The notes beneath the pieces are model-generated. The model made no database searches, was not told where the DNA came from, and saw only the letters and a list, made by a program, of their open reading frames with translations. Source: Mimachlamys varia (lineage: Eukaryota; Mollusca; Bivalvia; Pectinida; Pectinidae). Taken from it: a stretch of DNA of 64,000 nt. Where the stretch lies: positions 6,892,001 through 6,956,000 of the forward strand of contig OX392534.1 of the NCBI GenBank assembly GCA_947623455.1, given 5' to 3'. The first letter of the stretch is position 1; each line of letters begins with the position of its first letter. A program made the position numbers and the translations under genes. This document shows, piece after piece, positions 50,501-61,895 of this stretch.

Positions 50501-52983
50501 TGCATTTAATGTTTATAACAATCTGCTGTAACTGGAGCTCAATCTGGCTTACATGTACAGTCTCTGAGCTCAGCTTTGTAATCTTTCATTGTTAGTTACC
50601 ACACAACCAGTCAACCACTTATGGGGGCGGGGAACTTCATTTGCCTGGAGTATAGCATATTCCCCCCCCCCGTTTCATCTTCACCGAGGGGGACGATAAT
50701 CAAATATTAAAACCTCATATACCTTACCTAAGGAAGTAGGGCTTTGAAAAAAATCTGACTTCTTCATCTTCAATGAAAATTTCAGTATCAGACACCTGCA
50801 ATACGAAAAACAGAAATAACTACTATGAAATTTTAATTAAATAATTAATAGTATTTTAATAAAGAACAGATTGTCTTATTCAATTTGAACATAAATATTT
50901 TCAACTTACAACCAAAATCAATTGAATAGTTTATAAATTATTACACCCAAATATAAGATTTATTACTTTTTTTCATTGGAAATTTAAGTTTAACATTATC
51001 TCACCCGAATCCTTAAATGACATTATCTGTTAATAGGATGTAAAATCTAACAATCCATGCAAATCAATATTAATTCATTTCAAACTAAAATATTGAAAGT
51101 GTGCTAGCCAATCTCTTGCAAAGCTTTTCAAGTCGACCAACTGGAGGCCTTATAATTATTTCAGTTGTAGATACCCAAGCATCTTCGATCCTGACCTATA
51201 GAAAAAAATTTCGGAATTTTTTACTCTCAGTTTAAAGGGGCATCCCGGGGAAGTCTACAATGAAGCTCTTGAATGTACATGCTGTCTGCACTACCAGATA
51301 CATTTTCCTGTTATTTCAATATTCAAAGTCCACTCAAAATGTGTTTATTAGCCAGTTGAAAAATTGCATTCCTCGGGAAAGCCCGATAAAAATAGCGCTG
51401 ATCACGCATCAATCAGGTAACTATTTTGTCGCAAGTCGACGAGAGGCCCAAAGGGAGGGGACGCGTAATGTATAGGTCCGATGATGAACCAGACACATAA
51501 TCCGTGTATACATTTTTTGATTCATATTCACATGTGGGTTTCCGACGATGACAACCATAGGGCAAACCTTAATATCTGTAAAAAAGTTATCTTCACGAAT
51601 CCTCAGTTAGAACCATTTCACAATAGGTCTGCACGATTTTAAAGTACAAAAATAAAATGAAATGATTCCGTTTTTTTTTTTATACAACTCGATGTCTTGA
51701 AGATTTTTTTCAGACTATCTATATATTCATCTAAAATCTATCCAACTTTCAGCGTCAACATACTTTAACACTTACAATTATGTATCAGGGAAGTCCGTGC
51801 ACTCATATGACGCACCACGCACTAAACATGTAGAACACATGTATAATATATATATATCAAATTTGGAACTTGTCGAGAAGATAATTGTCCAATACTTAAT
51901 CCATTTGTATATGTTATGATAGCTCCGTTTTCATTTTACTTTTTTTATGTAAATTTAAAGGTTCGTTAACGTTTTCAACACAACTGCAGACATGGGACAT
52001 ACATGTATATGATTTTTTTTTAATATAAATTAATGAATTCTCTTATATATTGCATATATTTTGATTCATATCAAATTAAATACCGGGGTCCAAACCCGAT
52101 ACTATTTGTACAATCCGTATTCTATAGATTAGGTATGACAAGCATTTTTTATACGCATAGGATGACATAAATTTATTCATTTTGTCCAAATTGAATCTGT
52201 ATGTAATTATACATTAAACTCAATCGCACCTATACCGGCGTTTTACAACGTAACCCCCTCCACCCCCCCCCCCACCCCCATACCGGTTTTCTTATATGTG
52301 AAAAGGTCTTTCTCTTCAGCAATATAATTCAATTATGCCGTTTTACTGAAATATTATAATAGGAATATTGCAAAACACGCTTTCAAGTTTCACACACGCA
52401 TTTCATGTAACAGAGGAATGAAAGAGTTATCCCTTGGGAGGCCCCAAAACCAAATCAAAACTGTGTCACCGGCTATTCAGAAGAAAACTGTAACATGCAA
52501 ACAATTTGGCTGTTAGTTTCTCCCTTGAAAACTTCCCATCCCTCATTATGCTTCCGTAATATAATCCTTACGTTGAAGTTTGACCATACGGCCACTTTTC
52601 GCTTGGTAGTTACATGTAGGTCACGCGGATCGCCATTTTTTGTTTACCGATGTAGCTTGTTATGCGCATGCGTTATCATATGTGACGAAAAAAAATTTAC
52701 ATGTCCAAATCGTTGATCAACGAATAGTGATTCCCTTTTTTAATTATTAATTAAAGTTTTTGGGAACATATTTCAGTGTAAATCGCCCATTAATTTTCCA
52801 CAAGATTATACATTTAATTCATATATACAATAATTCTAAATAAGCATAAAAAAATATAGTTTTACCGTGATGCCTCTTTAAATATCAATATTGAAAACAA
52901 GAACTTACCTTTGCATACGGTGCTTTGACAATGATTGTCAGAAAAGTTTTATCCTGAAGAAGTTCAAAGGCTGGCGTTAACAT
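41501..52983 (-). CDS. SHQ1: SHQ1, H/ACA ribonucleoprotein assembly factor (complete, 14 exons, 591 aa)
   Basis: Family function (established): SHQ1 chaperones dyskerin/NAP57 by acting as an RNA mimic before H/ACA RNP assembly, and so supports rRNA pseudouridylation and telomerase RNA biogenesis. Exons in coding order: 52983-52909, 50795-50728, 49980-49916, 49341-49216, 48174-48011, 47338-47226, 46546-46470, 46186-46133, 45769-45669, 45356-45303, 44424-44301, 43795-43675, 43232-43193, 42094-41501; total 1776 nt with every phase matching. The start [17 protein letters not shown] matches the SHQ1 N-terminus. Residues 1-110 are the CS (Hsp20-like) domain ([37 protein letters not shown]). [17 protein letters not shown] lies at about 197-213. 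The helical SHQ1 domain ([30 protein letters not shown]) ends near 390. The last exon is an acidic Ser/Asp/Glu-rich tail. Length is close to human SHQ1 (577 aa). Confidence 0.96.
42757..42908. mobile_element. 152 bp MITE with perfect 17 bp terminal inverted repeats, in SHQ1 intron 13
   Basis: The element begins CCCTGGTTTCATCAACG and ends with the exact inverse complement, and it is flanked by the direct repeat TCTGG (42752-42756 and 42909-42913). The interior is rich in TTAAGGAA-type palindromic segments and has no coding potential. TIR plus 5 bp target duplication identify a non-autonomous DNA transposon; the superfamily is not determined. Confidence 0.85.
44755..45170. repeat. TGTGACCTTGA-type dispersed repeat in SHQ1 intron 10
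   Basis: Several imperfect blocks share the layout GTGACCTTGA, then TTGGAACCCTGAAA, then an AATC-ATGAAAGAA-type segment. Blocks with this layout follow one another over about 400 bp. No supported coding frame. Confidence 0.35.
45775..46035. repeat. Intronic copy related to the hairpin element at 12.75 kb
   Basis: GATGTAATATGGAATTTAT, ACTTATATTCATGA and CTCTATAAG-type segments occur in the same order as at 12760-13050, with substitutions, inside SHQ1 intron 8. This suggests an old dispersed element. Confidence 0.4.
46218..46402. repeat. Degenerate ~50 bp tandem repeat in SHQ1 intron 7
   Basis: Three to four imperfect units share ACAGACTGATAAA, GGTGTCAGATG and TTTTATATATAA segments. No coding content. 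Confidence 0.6.
46516..46786 (-). repeat. 69 bp tandem duplication of the start of SHQ1 exon 7 with its acceptor
   Basis: Four units (69, 69, 63 and about 69 bp) each contain the intron end AAACAG and the first 31 coding bases of the exon ([10 protein letters not shown]). Only the copy next to 46470 continues into the rest of the exon; in the others the ATACAG is followed by TATATTG instead of coding sequence. Units of 69 bp are 23 codons and stay open in frame. Confidence 0.9.
49342..49632 (-). repeat. 21 bp minisatellite carrying the SHQ1 intron 3 splice acceptor
   Basis: Fourteen 21 bp units abut the SHQ1 exon starting at 49341. On the coding strand each unit reads ATATTACAG then GTAGTTTGTT, so each reproduces the exon's own acceptor junction; one unit has ACAAG instead of ACAGG. 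The unit is seven codons without a stop, so upstream acceptors would keep frame and add LLYITGS heptads. Confidence 0.92.
51231..52882. mobile_element. Candidate 1.65 kb TIR element in SHQ1 intron 1
   Basis: The left end TTTAAAGGGGCATC at 51231 is matched by its inverse complement, with one mismatch, at 52869-52882. No transposase reading frame is seen inside. No clear target duplication was identified, and the ends are short, so this could be two separate short elements. Confidence 0.4.
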
Positions 52984-54449
52984 TATCCCTCTAGATCTTT
53001 AACTAACGGTACTGCAGTACTAGTGATCAAACCAACTAAGTAAAACTCTCCTTGTGCTGATTTACTTGAACATGGCACTGAAACAAAAGCATTATTTTAT
53101 CAACTACATAAATGTTTATTATATATGCAAGAAAAATAAGTTTGAAAAAAGATATTACAAACTACTGTCTAAAACATTTATCTTATTTCTAGCCTTCTGA
53201 TGATGTTTAATCAGCTTAAAATCATATCATATCTTGATCTCCATGCCGTTCTGTCAACTTCTCTCTTCAGTGTAAAGATCTGACATAAACATCAATAGGG
53301 GGTCAAGTTTTGGTGACCTCTTGCATTAGCAAATCAAATTATTTATGTAAAGATTATTTTACACAACCAAAATATATTTTTATGTGACGTTTCGATGACT
53401 AGACAGTAGTATTATCGGGTTTTTTTTTTTGGGGGGGGGGGGGGGGTTGTGGTCTTCAAATATGAAGAATATGCAGAATAATATACGTATCTGTAAGTAT
53501 ATATGTGAGGCAAGTAAACTTGTAACTGTAATTTGTAGGTAGTAAACTTGTGTTGTAAGAGAAAGAAACAAGGATGAATGTTTAATATATAAAACAAAAT
53601 CCACACATCATCCAGTTTGTTTTAAACCAAACCATATATATTTTATTTCTTCCCATATTTCCTTGCAACAAATGGTTGCCTAATTTTACCACAATCGGCA
53701 CACAATGGCAGCACGGTTTTGTATATTTTTTTCAGTTCTATCAGTTTCAGCCCAATTGGCAGCACAACGAGAACAAATGTCAATTGGTCCCAAAATTGCA
53801 AAAAAAAAAAAAAGGGCGGCACGAATTTTACAGGGTCGGTCGGGTTAGTAGAAACAAAGTTTGTTTTTTTTTGGCCCTATGCATACAACATACGCTTTGT
53901 TTTTTTTTATTTTTGCATTTTTTATAATTTGATGGACTTAACAATCATCAGCATGTATTTTATTTCATTGAAAAAAATGATTATTCATTTTTTTCTTTCC
54001 GTGCAGTATCATTATATTACATTACCTCACATATGTGTATGGCCATTGGCCAACTGCTTAAAAAAGTTGCCAGTCACCTCGTCATAAAGAATCGTCCATA
54101 CGATGGAGAAATAATTGCTAGATGAAACCAAGCTTGCAACTAGGGATGGAGTAATATATGTAAGCTTATCGGAAATGTTGATGTGTAGCTAGTTTGAGAA
54201 TCGCACATAGTACAACAGTCAACATCAAGTAAATTATTTACATTGTACACAAACAGTTGAGAAATAACATTGGTTTACTCCCATTGCATTCTGTAATGGG
54301 TGGATCTTTAAATATGTTACAGTATTATATATTATTTACTGACAGACACTCAAGCAAACTGTGCAGTGGACAAGCCACTGTACATGTGATCCTTTTAGTG
54401 AACTTGATCGCGAGTTATCTTTCTTTGAACACTTCAAAATAAAAATAAC
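52984..54449. other. SHQ1 upstream region and low-complexity DNA
   Basis: The SHQ1 promoter should lie just above 52983. A T11G18-type tract lies at 53420-53449, and a GGGCGGCACGAATTTTACAG block after an A-tract at 53798-53812 may be the end of a dispersed element. No gene. Confidence 0.4.
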
Positions 54450-54695
54450 ATGAATAGACACACGGAACTTCCGACACAGGAAAACTTCGATTTGACAGTT
54501 ATTCGTAATTTTAACAGTTTTCTACAAATTTCAGAACAAAATCGCGGCTACTCCTCAGTTTACGGACCCAACGATGATTATGTTGCCTCATATCTAATAC
54601 TTACTCAATGTAAAGTCCAGTTATTTCCAGCGTGGACATCCTATCAAAACCCAATTCTTAGCAATATCACAAGTAAGGAACAGTTGTCAGCTTAA
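54450..54695 (+). other. Unassigned 81-codon open stretch
   Basis: Opens with a standard ATG and encodes a mixed-composition peptide (for example RGYSSVYGPNDDYVASYL) without repeats or a known motif. It may be an exon of an unrecognised gene with the open stretch at 55086-55433; a donor-like A|GTAAGG lies near 54671, but no phase-compatible acceptor joins them. Confidence 0.2.
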
Positions 54696-55085
54696 TGACT
54701 TGCTAGTCCTATGGCCTATTTGTTTCATAAAATGTCAATGAATCATAACACAGTCCAAAACACTCACCACTGTTAGGCCTATATATGCAGCCTACCACGT
54801 TTTTCTTCACCGGAAAACAAACATGGATTCTAAAATAGAAAAGAACGGCTCGACAAAAATTCCGGATATTAAAAACCCAAAACCCGTACGAATTTTTCAT
54901 TAGAATGTTAGATAAAAGTAACATAAAATACTTTCTTATATGATCTAAAGATGGCAAAGTGCAAACTGCACGGCCAGACCGGGTGATGTTCCGACCACAT
55001 ACCACTGAGATTATTATATATATTTTTTTTTGTGGGTTTTTTTTTTTGGGGGGGGGGGTGGGGGGGGCGATAGAGTTAAATAAAA

Positions 55086-55433
55086 GTGTTTTATAGTAAT
55101 TTTAATTTACACTTAACTCATTCAATCAGTAACCACACAAGAGCTGTTCAACTGAGTGTGGCCACAAAGGGATTTCAAACATATATAGGCCAACATGGAT
55201 ACATGTGGCCCTGTTCCGACTTTGAGCTAAGAATCTGTAACACCCATTTGTTTTTCGATACAACGTGCACATCCAGACTTATCACGTACACTGTATTAGA
55301 GACGTATAACGTCTCTGACTCTATATATATAGTAACAGGGCGACTTTTCTTGGACACGTCAGAAAACGATTTGACGTTAAATTTTTATATACCAAAGAAA
55401 TTGATTTCAGCATATTTTGATCACGTGCTTTAA
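55086..55433 (+). other. Unassigned 115-codon open stretch
   Basis: No ATG at its left edge (opens GTG); it could only be an internal or terminal exon. Composition is protein-like, with several Cys and a hydrophobic/aromatic C-terminus (IPKKLISAYFDHVL). A T-run and G-run (55020-55070) directly upstream could hide an assembly error. No family recognised. Confidence 0.2.
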
Positions 55434-55944
55434 CACTATGTCAAAAAGAAACTGCAATGGAAACGTGATGCCCATGCGTTGTAGTACGGATCTTCAAGTC
55501 CGTGAATGTGGCTTCACTATATTGTATAACATTGTCATTAAAACGTAATGTATACCATTTTAAAACTGAACAAATTCTTTTAGCTGAAGAACCCTATAAT
55601 TAACAGAGACCCATATGTACAACGTATAAAGCAATGATAATAATATAATTCTCCAAGTTTTTGAAGTACACGGTAAACTAAGGCAAGAGAGACAATAAAA
55701 CATCCTATTTTTATCTGTCATCCAGATTGCAATCATATTTACAATACATTCATTGGTTATATCTAAATTTGAGATATTATCTATAACACATTTTTTTTCA
55801 AAGTATAAAGGTTCTTCCCTTTTATGTTAACATAGTGGAATAGCCCATCAAACGTAATAATCTGCTGAATGTAATTAAATGTAATGAACGTAAATTATCT
55901 GAGACGACAAGTAAAAGAATACTATAACGTAACAATAGCATGGC
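55434..55944. other. Intergenic, no gene seen
   Basis: AT-rich DNA, nothing supported. Confidence 0.5.
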
Positions 55945-56362
55945 GCCAAAATGGCATCCTGTTCTTGTCCGGTGGTCTAGATAATAATTATAATCCGAGG
56001 TTCGATTCTACATACCGCATTCTATATACCGCTTTATCACAACCTAGAGGCCGTCTCAAAGTGGTTCACAAATTATTATCCGTGGTTATAGGGCCTTAGC
56101 AACCAGCCAATATCGTTCTCAACTTCCTTGGGAGCATACAACCGGTGCTGCCATTTCGGCGCTTACATCTATTAATGTAGCATTCTACGATTTCTAGCAC
56201 TACCCAACCACGTACTCATTTACAGCTGAGTAGACTGGAACAAGCAGAGTAAAGTACCTTGCTCAAGGATACAACAAAAGTGCCGTGACTGGTATTCGAA
56301 CTGGCAGCCCTTCGGGTATGAGTCCGACGTCCTGACCACTAGACCATCGTGCCTCGACATCT
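55945..56362 (-). mobile_element. Long tRNA-derived SINE, - oriented
   Basis: On the minus strand the head reads GGCACGATGGTCTAGTGGTC (A box) and GCCAGTTCGAATACCAGTC (B box), followed by the CCTTGAGCAAGGTACTTTAC core-like block and a long body toward 55950. Head spacing is tRNA-like, but the anticodon arm is degraded, so it is a SINE and not a tRNA gene. Confidence 0.7.
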
Positions 56363-56629
56363 GTCATATTCATGGGAAAACATTTGCAGATTAGCATTGA
56401 TTTAATGTGATGTCATTTTCAAAAATGTAAATACAAAAAAATGAAACTTCGAAAATCTGTACAGTTTGATACATGTATATATTCCGTATATAGGGTTGTT
56501 TTCGCGAGCCTAGCGTTTTGTGGTAAAAAATACGATGCTTAACTTTAGCAACATTTATTAAGATTTCAAGATATTTTTTTTTATATTTGTATTACAACCT
56601 GAAACACTTGACAGTAAAATACCTCATAC

Positions 56630-57197
56630 AATCATGACAAAGAGAGTAGATCAAACATAGACATATATTTACCATTACTTCATAACACACAATAACATGA
56701 CAAAGAGAGTAGATCAAACATAGACATATATTCACCATTACTTCATAACTCACAATAACATGACAAAGAGAGTAGATCAAACATAGACATATATTTACCA
56801 TTACTTCATAACACACAATAACATGACAAAGAGAGTAGATCAAACATAGACATATATTTACCATTACTTCATAACACACAATAACATGACAAAGAGAGTA
56901 GATCAAACATAGACATATATTTACCATTACTTCATAACACACAATAACATGACAAAGAGAGTAGATCAAACATAGACATATATTTACCATTACTTCATAA
57001 CATACAATAACATGACAAAGAGAGTAGATCAAACATAGACATATATTCACCATTACTTCATAACACACAATAACATGACAAAGAGAGTAGATCAAACATA
57101 GACATATATTTACCATTACTTCATAACATACAATAACACGGCAAAGAGGGTAGATCAAACATAGACATATATTTACCATTACTTCATAACACACAAT
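56630..57197. repeat. 63 bp minisatellite, 9 copies
   Basis: Units of exactly 63 bp (CATGACAAAGAGAGTAGATC, AAACATAGACATATATTTAC, CATTACTTCATAACACACAA) differ by single bases. Twenty-one codons per unit give a 200-codon minus open stretch (VIVCYEVMVNICLCLIYSLC), which is not considered a gene. Confidence 0.95.
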
Positions 57198-57414
57198 ATG
57201 CTCTACAAAATCGATTGTATTTAAATTTCATCGTTTCATGGTATTCCCACATGAATCGGGAACTTCTAGCTGTAATTATCCAGAAGTGTCGGAATAGTGA
57301 CATCAGAGTGTTTCACTGTAACAATACCTCTACATCTGATTACACAGTGATCCTAGATATGGTGTACATAACGATTTAAATCTGCATGAAGCTAACAGAA
57401 AATCCTAATATAAC

Positions 57415-57470
57415 TTGGTTTGGTTTATTTTGTTTTACGTCCTATTAACAGCCAGGATCATTAAAGGCTT
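57415..57470 (-). mobile_element. SINE tail fragment
   Basis: GGTTTATTTTGTTTTACGTC and CTATTAACAGCCAGGATCA match the tail of the SINE at 27335-27546. Confidence 0.65.
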
Positions 57471-58539
57471 GCATCCGATTAATTTGACTCTAAGCAATAT
57501 ACATTGTACATGCCAATTTTTACATAATTGTATCCAGCTAACACCACCTACATGTAAATTAAACCATATTTCATTGCTGAAATTCTTTTTTGTCTGTTTT
57601 TCTACTCTGCATAACATTGTATCATTCTAGAAAACAAAAAAAAATACAAAGAAAATGGTTCATTTGTAGATTCCAGGTGTACGTACGTACTTACACGACG
57701 GCTACACGCCATTCCACGGTTTCAGGCCCTCTATCACTAACAATTCGAAAAGAATCCAAGGACAACTAAATCTGTTACAGATCTGTAAACGAACATACTT
57801 TATAGCTGTTATCTCATTTTAGTAATGTTCGCGCTGAAAGCGACCCGCTAAAAATTGATAGCGCTCATTACAGCTTCTATGTAATGCTTTCTACAGCAAG
57901 TGCAAGTAAGAGTGCGCGAATTCATTATTGCACCTTTAAATTCGGTTAAGCGCTTAAATTTAAGTGCGAAAAAATAAGTACTCTTACAATAAGTGAATAT
58001 CGTCTGACCTCTTTGCAACAGAGTTCAGTTTGATCCAAATTATGTTCTCTTCAGGTGTTAAGATATACGCATGGCTATGATCCTCATATCAAGAAACCCA
58101 CTCGGCTGTTCGTTCGTCATTTGGACTTCGTTTTTCTTCTTCATCTTTTTTCATTTCTTTATTGTATTTTGGTAAAATAAAAGTTACTCCAATGGTGTAC
58201 ATGATCATGGTCCATTTCAGCCTCAACCGACAATCAGTAACATACCTGTATATATGGATTCTCATTGTTTGATAAGCTCCTTTCAAGAATATTTTGACAT
58301 CTTTTCACTCTAGCTATGGCTATCCCAAGATGGCAGATAGACTCTTGTTTAGAGTTTAGATGCTGTTACCGCAATTTTTCTTTTCTTGTGTTCGTGTGTC
58401 TATATTTTCAATTGTGCAGATGTCGGAATCATAATCATCGCTACCTCTTCCTCCATATGGTCTTAATCCAGACCATAACAATAATTTAAGACGCCTTTCC
58501 CACTCATGACGTCAATTCACGTAGCTCATCCAGTACTCC
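57471..58539. other. Intergenic, no gene seen
   Basis: No supported features. GCGCT-rich short inverted blocks at 57830-57960 may be the remains of a small DNA element. Confidence 0.4.
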
Positions 58540-58880
58540 TGTAGCGGATCTAAACCGGGTCGATCGTCGGCGACCAGATAGCTCAACTGATTGAGCCAAC
58601 AGAGTTCGGAAGGTCCCGGGTTCGAACTTCGGTATGGCCGTGCAATTTTCCTCTCCTTTTACATTTGGCGCCCAACAGAATATACCTACAGAAGGTGGTA
58701 AAGGGTCTCGTGTGTGTCTTCGGGGTCGAAGACTTGGTTAAAGGAGGGAGGAATGTAGCGGATCTAGACCGGGTCGATCGTCGGCGACCAGATAGCTCAA
58801 TTGGTGAGCGTCCGTCTAGAGTTCAGAAGGTCCCGTGTTCGAACCCCGGTCTTGTCGTGCATTTTTCCTCTCCTGTTTCA
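58540..58880 (+). mobile_element. TRIM-like miniature LTR element with tRNA-like promoters in both repeats
   Basis: Two direct repeats, 58540-58663 (124 bp) and 58754-58880 (127 bp), each begin TGTAGCGGATCT and end in CA. The 90 bp between them starts TTTGGCGCCCAACAGAAT, a primer-binding-site-like sequence, and ends with the purine tract AAAGGAGGGAGGAA. This is the plan of a terminal-repeat retrotransposon in miniature. Flanking ACTCC and CTTCC are only weakly alike, so a target duplication is not proven. A tandem pair of tRNA-SINEs is the alternative. Confidence 0.6.
58785..58857 (+). promoter_or_regulatory. tRNA-like Pol III promoter in the 3' terminal repeat
   Basis: A 73 nt tRNA-like fold: acceptor arms CGACCAG and CTTGTCG (one mismatch), D arm GCTC/GAGC with A box TAGCTCAATTGG at 58793-58804, and T arm with B box GTGTTCGAACCCC near 58835-58847. 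The anticodon arm is poor. The 5' repeat has the same boxes, more mutated, at 58579-58590 and 58618-58629. Not a functional tRNA gene. Confidence 0.65.
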
Positions 58881-59479
58881 CTTCCAACATCTCAAACATA
58901 CCCAGGCAGGACCCCTTAAGGTGTATGACCACTGTCCCTTTCTTCTGGTACAAATCTTCGATAAGTTATGTCGGTAACATAATCCCGTGTAAATAAATGT
59001 TAAAATCTCTGCTGAAACTTACACGAAACGAATGCACGTGTAAACTAAACCGAAAAGTAGCGAGTATCTTATTCTTCATGTGACTTGGAAACAAGCTTAA
59101 AATCTTCATCGCTTTACCCAATTCGGGCCACCACATACAAAAAAAATGAAAAAAAACCCCAAAAAATCAAATAGAGAAAAACATACAGAGTTGAATGATA
59201 TAGGTTCTTCTCTAAACTTTGGTTAGTTTGGAAATATACTTTTGGAAATTATATTCATACATATAGCGTTGCACGGCATGCAATAAATAAAACCATTTGT
59301 TTTTGGCAAATATTCTTACATCTACATTGTCTTTGTTACGATAATCAGCAGCTAATCAATTTTTTATATATGTATACAATTAAATGGTCATCAAATGGTA
59401 ACTGTATACATAGAAGTACGTACTTATGAGCATTGCGTGACAGCTTATTGGGCCGTTCCAACAAGTGTTACGGTTTGGC
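58881..59479. other. Intergenic, no gene seen
   Basis: A-rich tracts at 59135-59170; nothing else supported. Confidence 0.5.
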
Positions 59480-59996
59480 TTGTTGGGAACTGTGGGCAAG
59501 TTTTATGGTCGCCATGCATTGTGGTCTCATCGAGCAATATTTTGTATCTTTGTGTGATACAAAATGTATGAAGATGGACGTTTTTGAGTATGTTCATTAA
59601 TGTGCTTACTTGTGATTGAAAATGATGGCTCGGTTCTCATTTCGAAGACTGTAAGTTTACTCTATCTTTGTCTCATTGAGAAATATTCAGTATCTTTAAG
59701 TGATATGAAGATAGACGTTTTTGAGTATGCTCATTACTGTGTTTACTTGTTGTGATTGACAATGATACTCGGTTATCATTTTGAGAACTTGATGTTTACT
59801 TGTGTGTGACAAAGATTTACATGGCGGGTGTCGTCGATGAAGCAGAAGACGCTTACTCTTCCGGAACACCTGGTCTTAGTCTCTTGTACTTTGCAAGGGT
59901 CTCCATGTACATCTTTCCTTTGTTCAAATTTTGCCTCTGGTTTAATCGATTTTGAGTTTGGATTATGATTATGTTGACGCTTCGGTATTCTCTTAT
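59480..59996 (+). mobile_element. Retroelement 3' region, + oriented
   Basis: From GGCAAGTTTTATGGTCGCCA to CTTCGGTATTCTCT, with an internal partial duplication of the GATATGAAGATGGACGTTTT block (two occurrences, near 59570 and 59705). Confidence 0.85.
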
Positions 59997-60000
59997 TTTA

Positions 60001-60196
60001 TTTGATGTTACCAATATTTACATAGCGGGTGTCGTCGATGAAGCAGAAGACGCTTACTTTCCGGAACACTTGGTCTTATTCTATTGTGCTTTTACGAGGT
60101 CTCCATGTGGATATTTCCTTTTTCGTATTTTGCCCCTAGTTTAATCGATTTTGAGTTCAGATTATGGTTTTGTTGATGCTTCGGTATTCTCTATTT
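60001..60196 (+). mobile_element. Second retroelement 3' end directly after the first
   Basis: Starts TGATGTTACCAATATTTACA, has GGGTGTCGTCGATGAAGCAG and ends CTTCGGTATTCTCT. It is a near-tandem repeat of the end of the preceding copy. Confidence 0.85.
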
Positions 60197-61189
60197 TTTA
60201 TATCGATGAGTTTATACACGAACATAGGATACGGACTGTTCACGAAATTACAATGTAAACCTGTGATATTCAATGGCATTGTCAATCTTGTTTCTAAAAA
60301 GTAATGATTTAAAATGATTGCAAGGATACTGTATCTTAAGCTGGTCCATGCGTGTCTTCCTTCTAGCAACATTCAGTTTTGACAATGTGTTGGTCAAATC
60401 AACTTCTACAGTATGAACAGGCCTAGGCTGCTTATAATTCAGGTTGGCTTGATTTGTCGGATCTCTATATGCAACGCTGTAATTAGGAGGTTCTTGTTTT
60501 AAAATAAGGTACCACTTTGTTGTAAAGTAATATTTTGCCCAAAGCTGATCACTTGTATGCCACGAAATACTTACCAGAAATATCAGGCAGGAAGCCTTTT
60601 TCCAAAAACAAATTTGAAGAAGGTAAAACACTGCTAGCTTACTGTAACTATTAAGTGGTGGTTGTGTCAGTTTATTTTCGAGAAGAAAAAAAAACGGAAA
60701 AAAGGAAAGGCACCTAAAAACCCTTTCAGAATATTACTGACAAAGGTTGAGTGCATCATATAATTCATCAAACTAGCATTTCTGTTCCAATATAGTTCAG
60801 CTACCAGGCTACGATCAATGTTGGGGACAAATATAGTCTTCTAGCAAACCAGTACCGATTACAAACTATGTACATTGCAGTTATACGAATATGAAGCACT
60901 CCACTATTAATTCCTGGTCACTAAACTGTGAGATGGAAAGACCCGAAACCAATAGTTTTAAGCAATTTTAGTTTTGTAGGAATGTAAAAGTCTTTAGGTT
61001 CTTCGTTTTAACCAAACTCACCGCGTCAAAATTAAAATCTTCATAGTTGAAAAACTTTTGAGACAAATACATCCATTTTATATTGAATGATGACAAACGC
61101 ACGGCACTTTGTTTTAAGAGATGCACGGACATGACTTTCGGGTAAGGTTTAACGTTGCCATCATGATCTCATTAAGCTAGATGTTATAT
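60197..61189. other. Intergenic, no gene seen
   Basis: A 127-codon antisense open stretch (60248-60631) has no recognisable domain. No other support. Confidence 0.45.
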
Positions 61190-61895
61190 CTTTATATGAT
61201 TTGAAGGTGGTCGTTTGTTTTTTATTATGCTCATTAGGGTTTCTGGTTTTAATACACAATCATGTTATTGCTTTGAAGATATATCTTTACTTACACCATG
61301 ACAAACACGGGCAACTTACTACTAAGCTGTATGATAAACATGGCGATTTCGATTTTCCGATCGTGAAATTTCCCCTTCTTGATAGTAACATCCCTGCTTC
61401 TCCATCCTACGGTGTTTACATGTCACAGTTGATTCGTTATTCAAGAGCTTGCTCTGAATATCGAGATTTTTGTGATAGATGTCAACTGCTGACGAACAAA
61501 CTTACGGCACAGGGATTCGAGAGATGCAGATTGATGAAGACTACGGGCAAGTGTTATGGTCGCCATCTTGATATCACCAAGAAATATACTGTATCTTTGT
61601 GTGATATGAAGATGGGCGTTTTTGAGTTTGCATATAATACTTACTTGTTGTGATTGACAATGATGACGACTCGGTTCTCATTTTGAGGATGGATACTTAC
61701 TTGGATGTGACCAAGATTTACAAGGCAGACGTCGATTAAGAAGACGCTTACTCTTCCGGAACACCTGGTCTTATTTTCTTGTACTTTTACGGGAGTTTCC
61801 ATGTAAATCTTTCCTTTGTTCCTATCTTGCCCCTAGTTTAATCGATTTTGAGTTCGGATGATGGTTTTGTTGACGCTTTGGTATTCTCAGATTTT
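61190..61895 (+). mobile_element. Retroelement RT C-terminus and 3' region, + oriented
   Basis: An open frame encodes LTTKLYDKHGDFDFPIVKFP, YGVYMSQLIRYSRACSEYRD and LLTNKLTAQGFERCRLMKT, the best preserved C-terminal segment of the family in the window, followed by the 3' blocks and GCTTTGGTATTCTC. The catalytic part is missing, so it is not functional. Confidence 0.88.

Noticed and set aside
56270..56360. tRNA gene on the minus strand
   Set aside because: A and B boxes are present, but the anticodon arm is degraded and a SINE body follows.
56592..57194. 200-codon repeat protein on the minus strand
   Set aside because: A 63 bp minisatellite with 21-codon period; no other gene evidence.
61201..61653. 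150-codon open stretch as a host gene
   Set aside because: It is the C-terminal RT segment of the repeated retroelement, matching other copies in the window.
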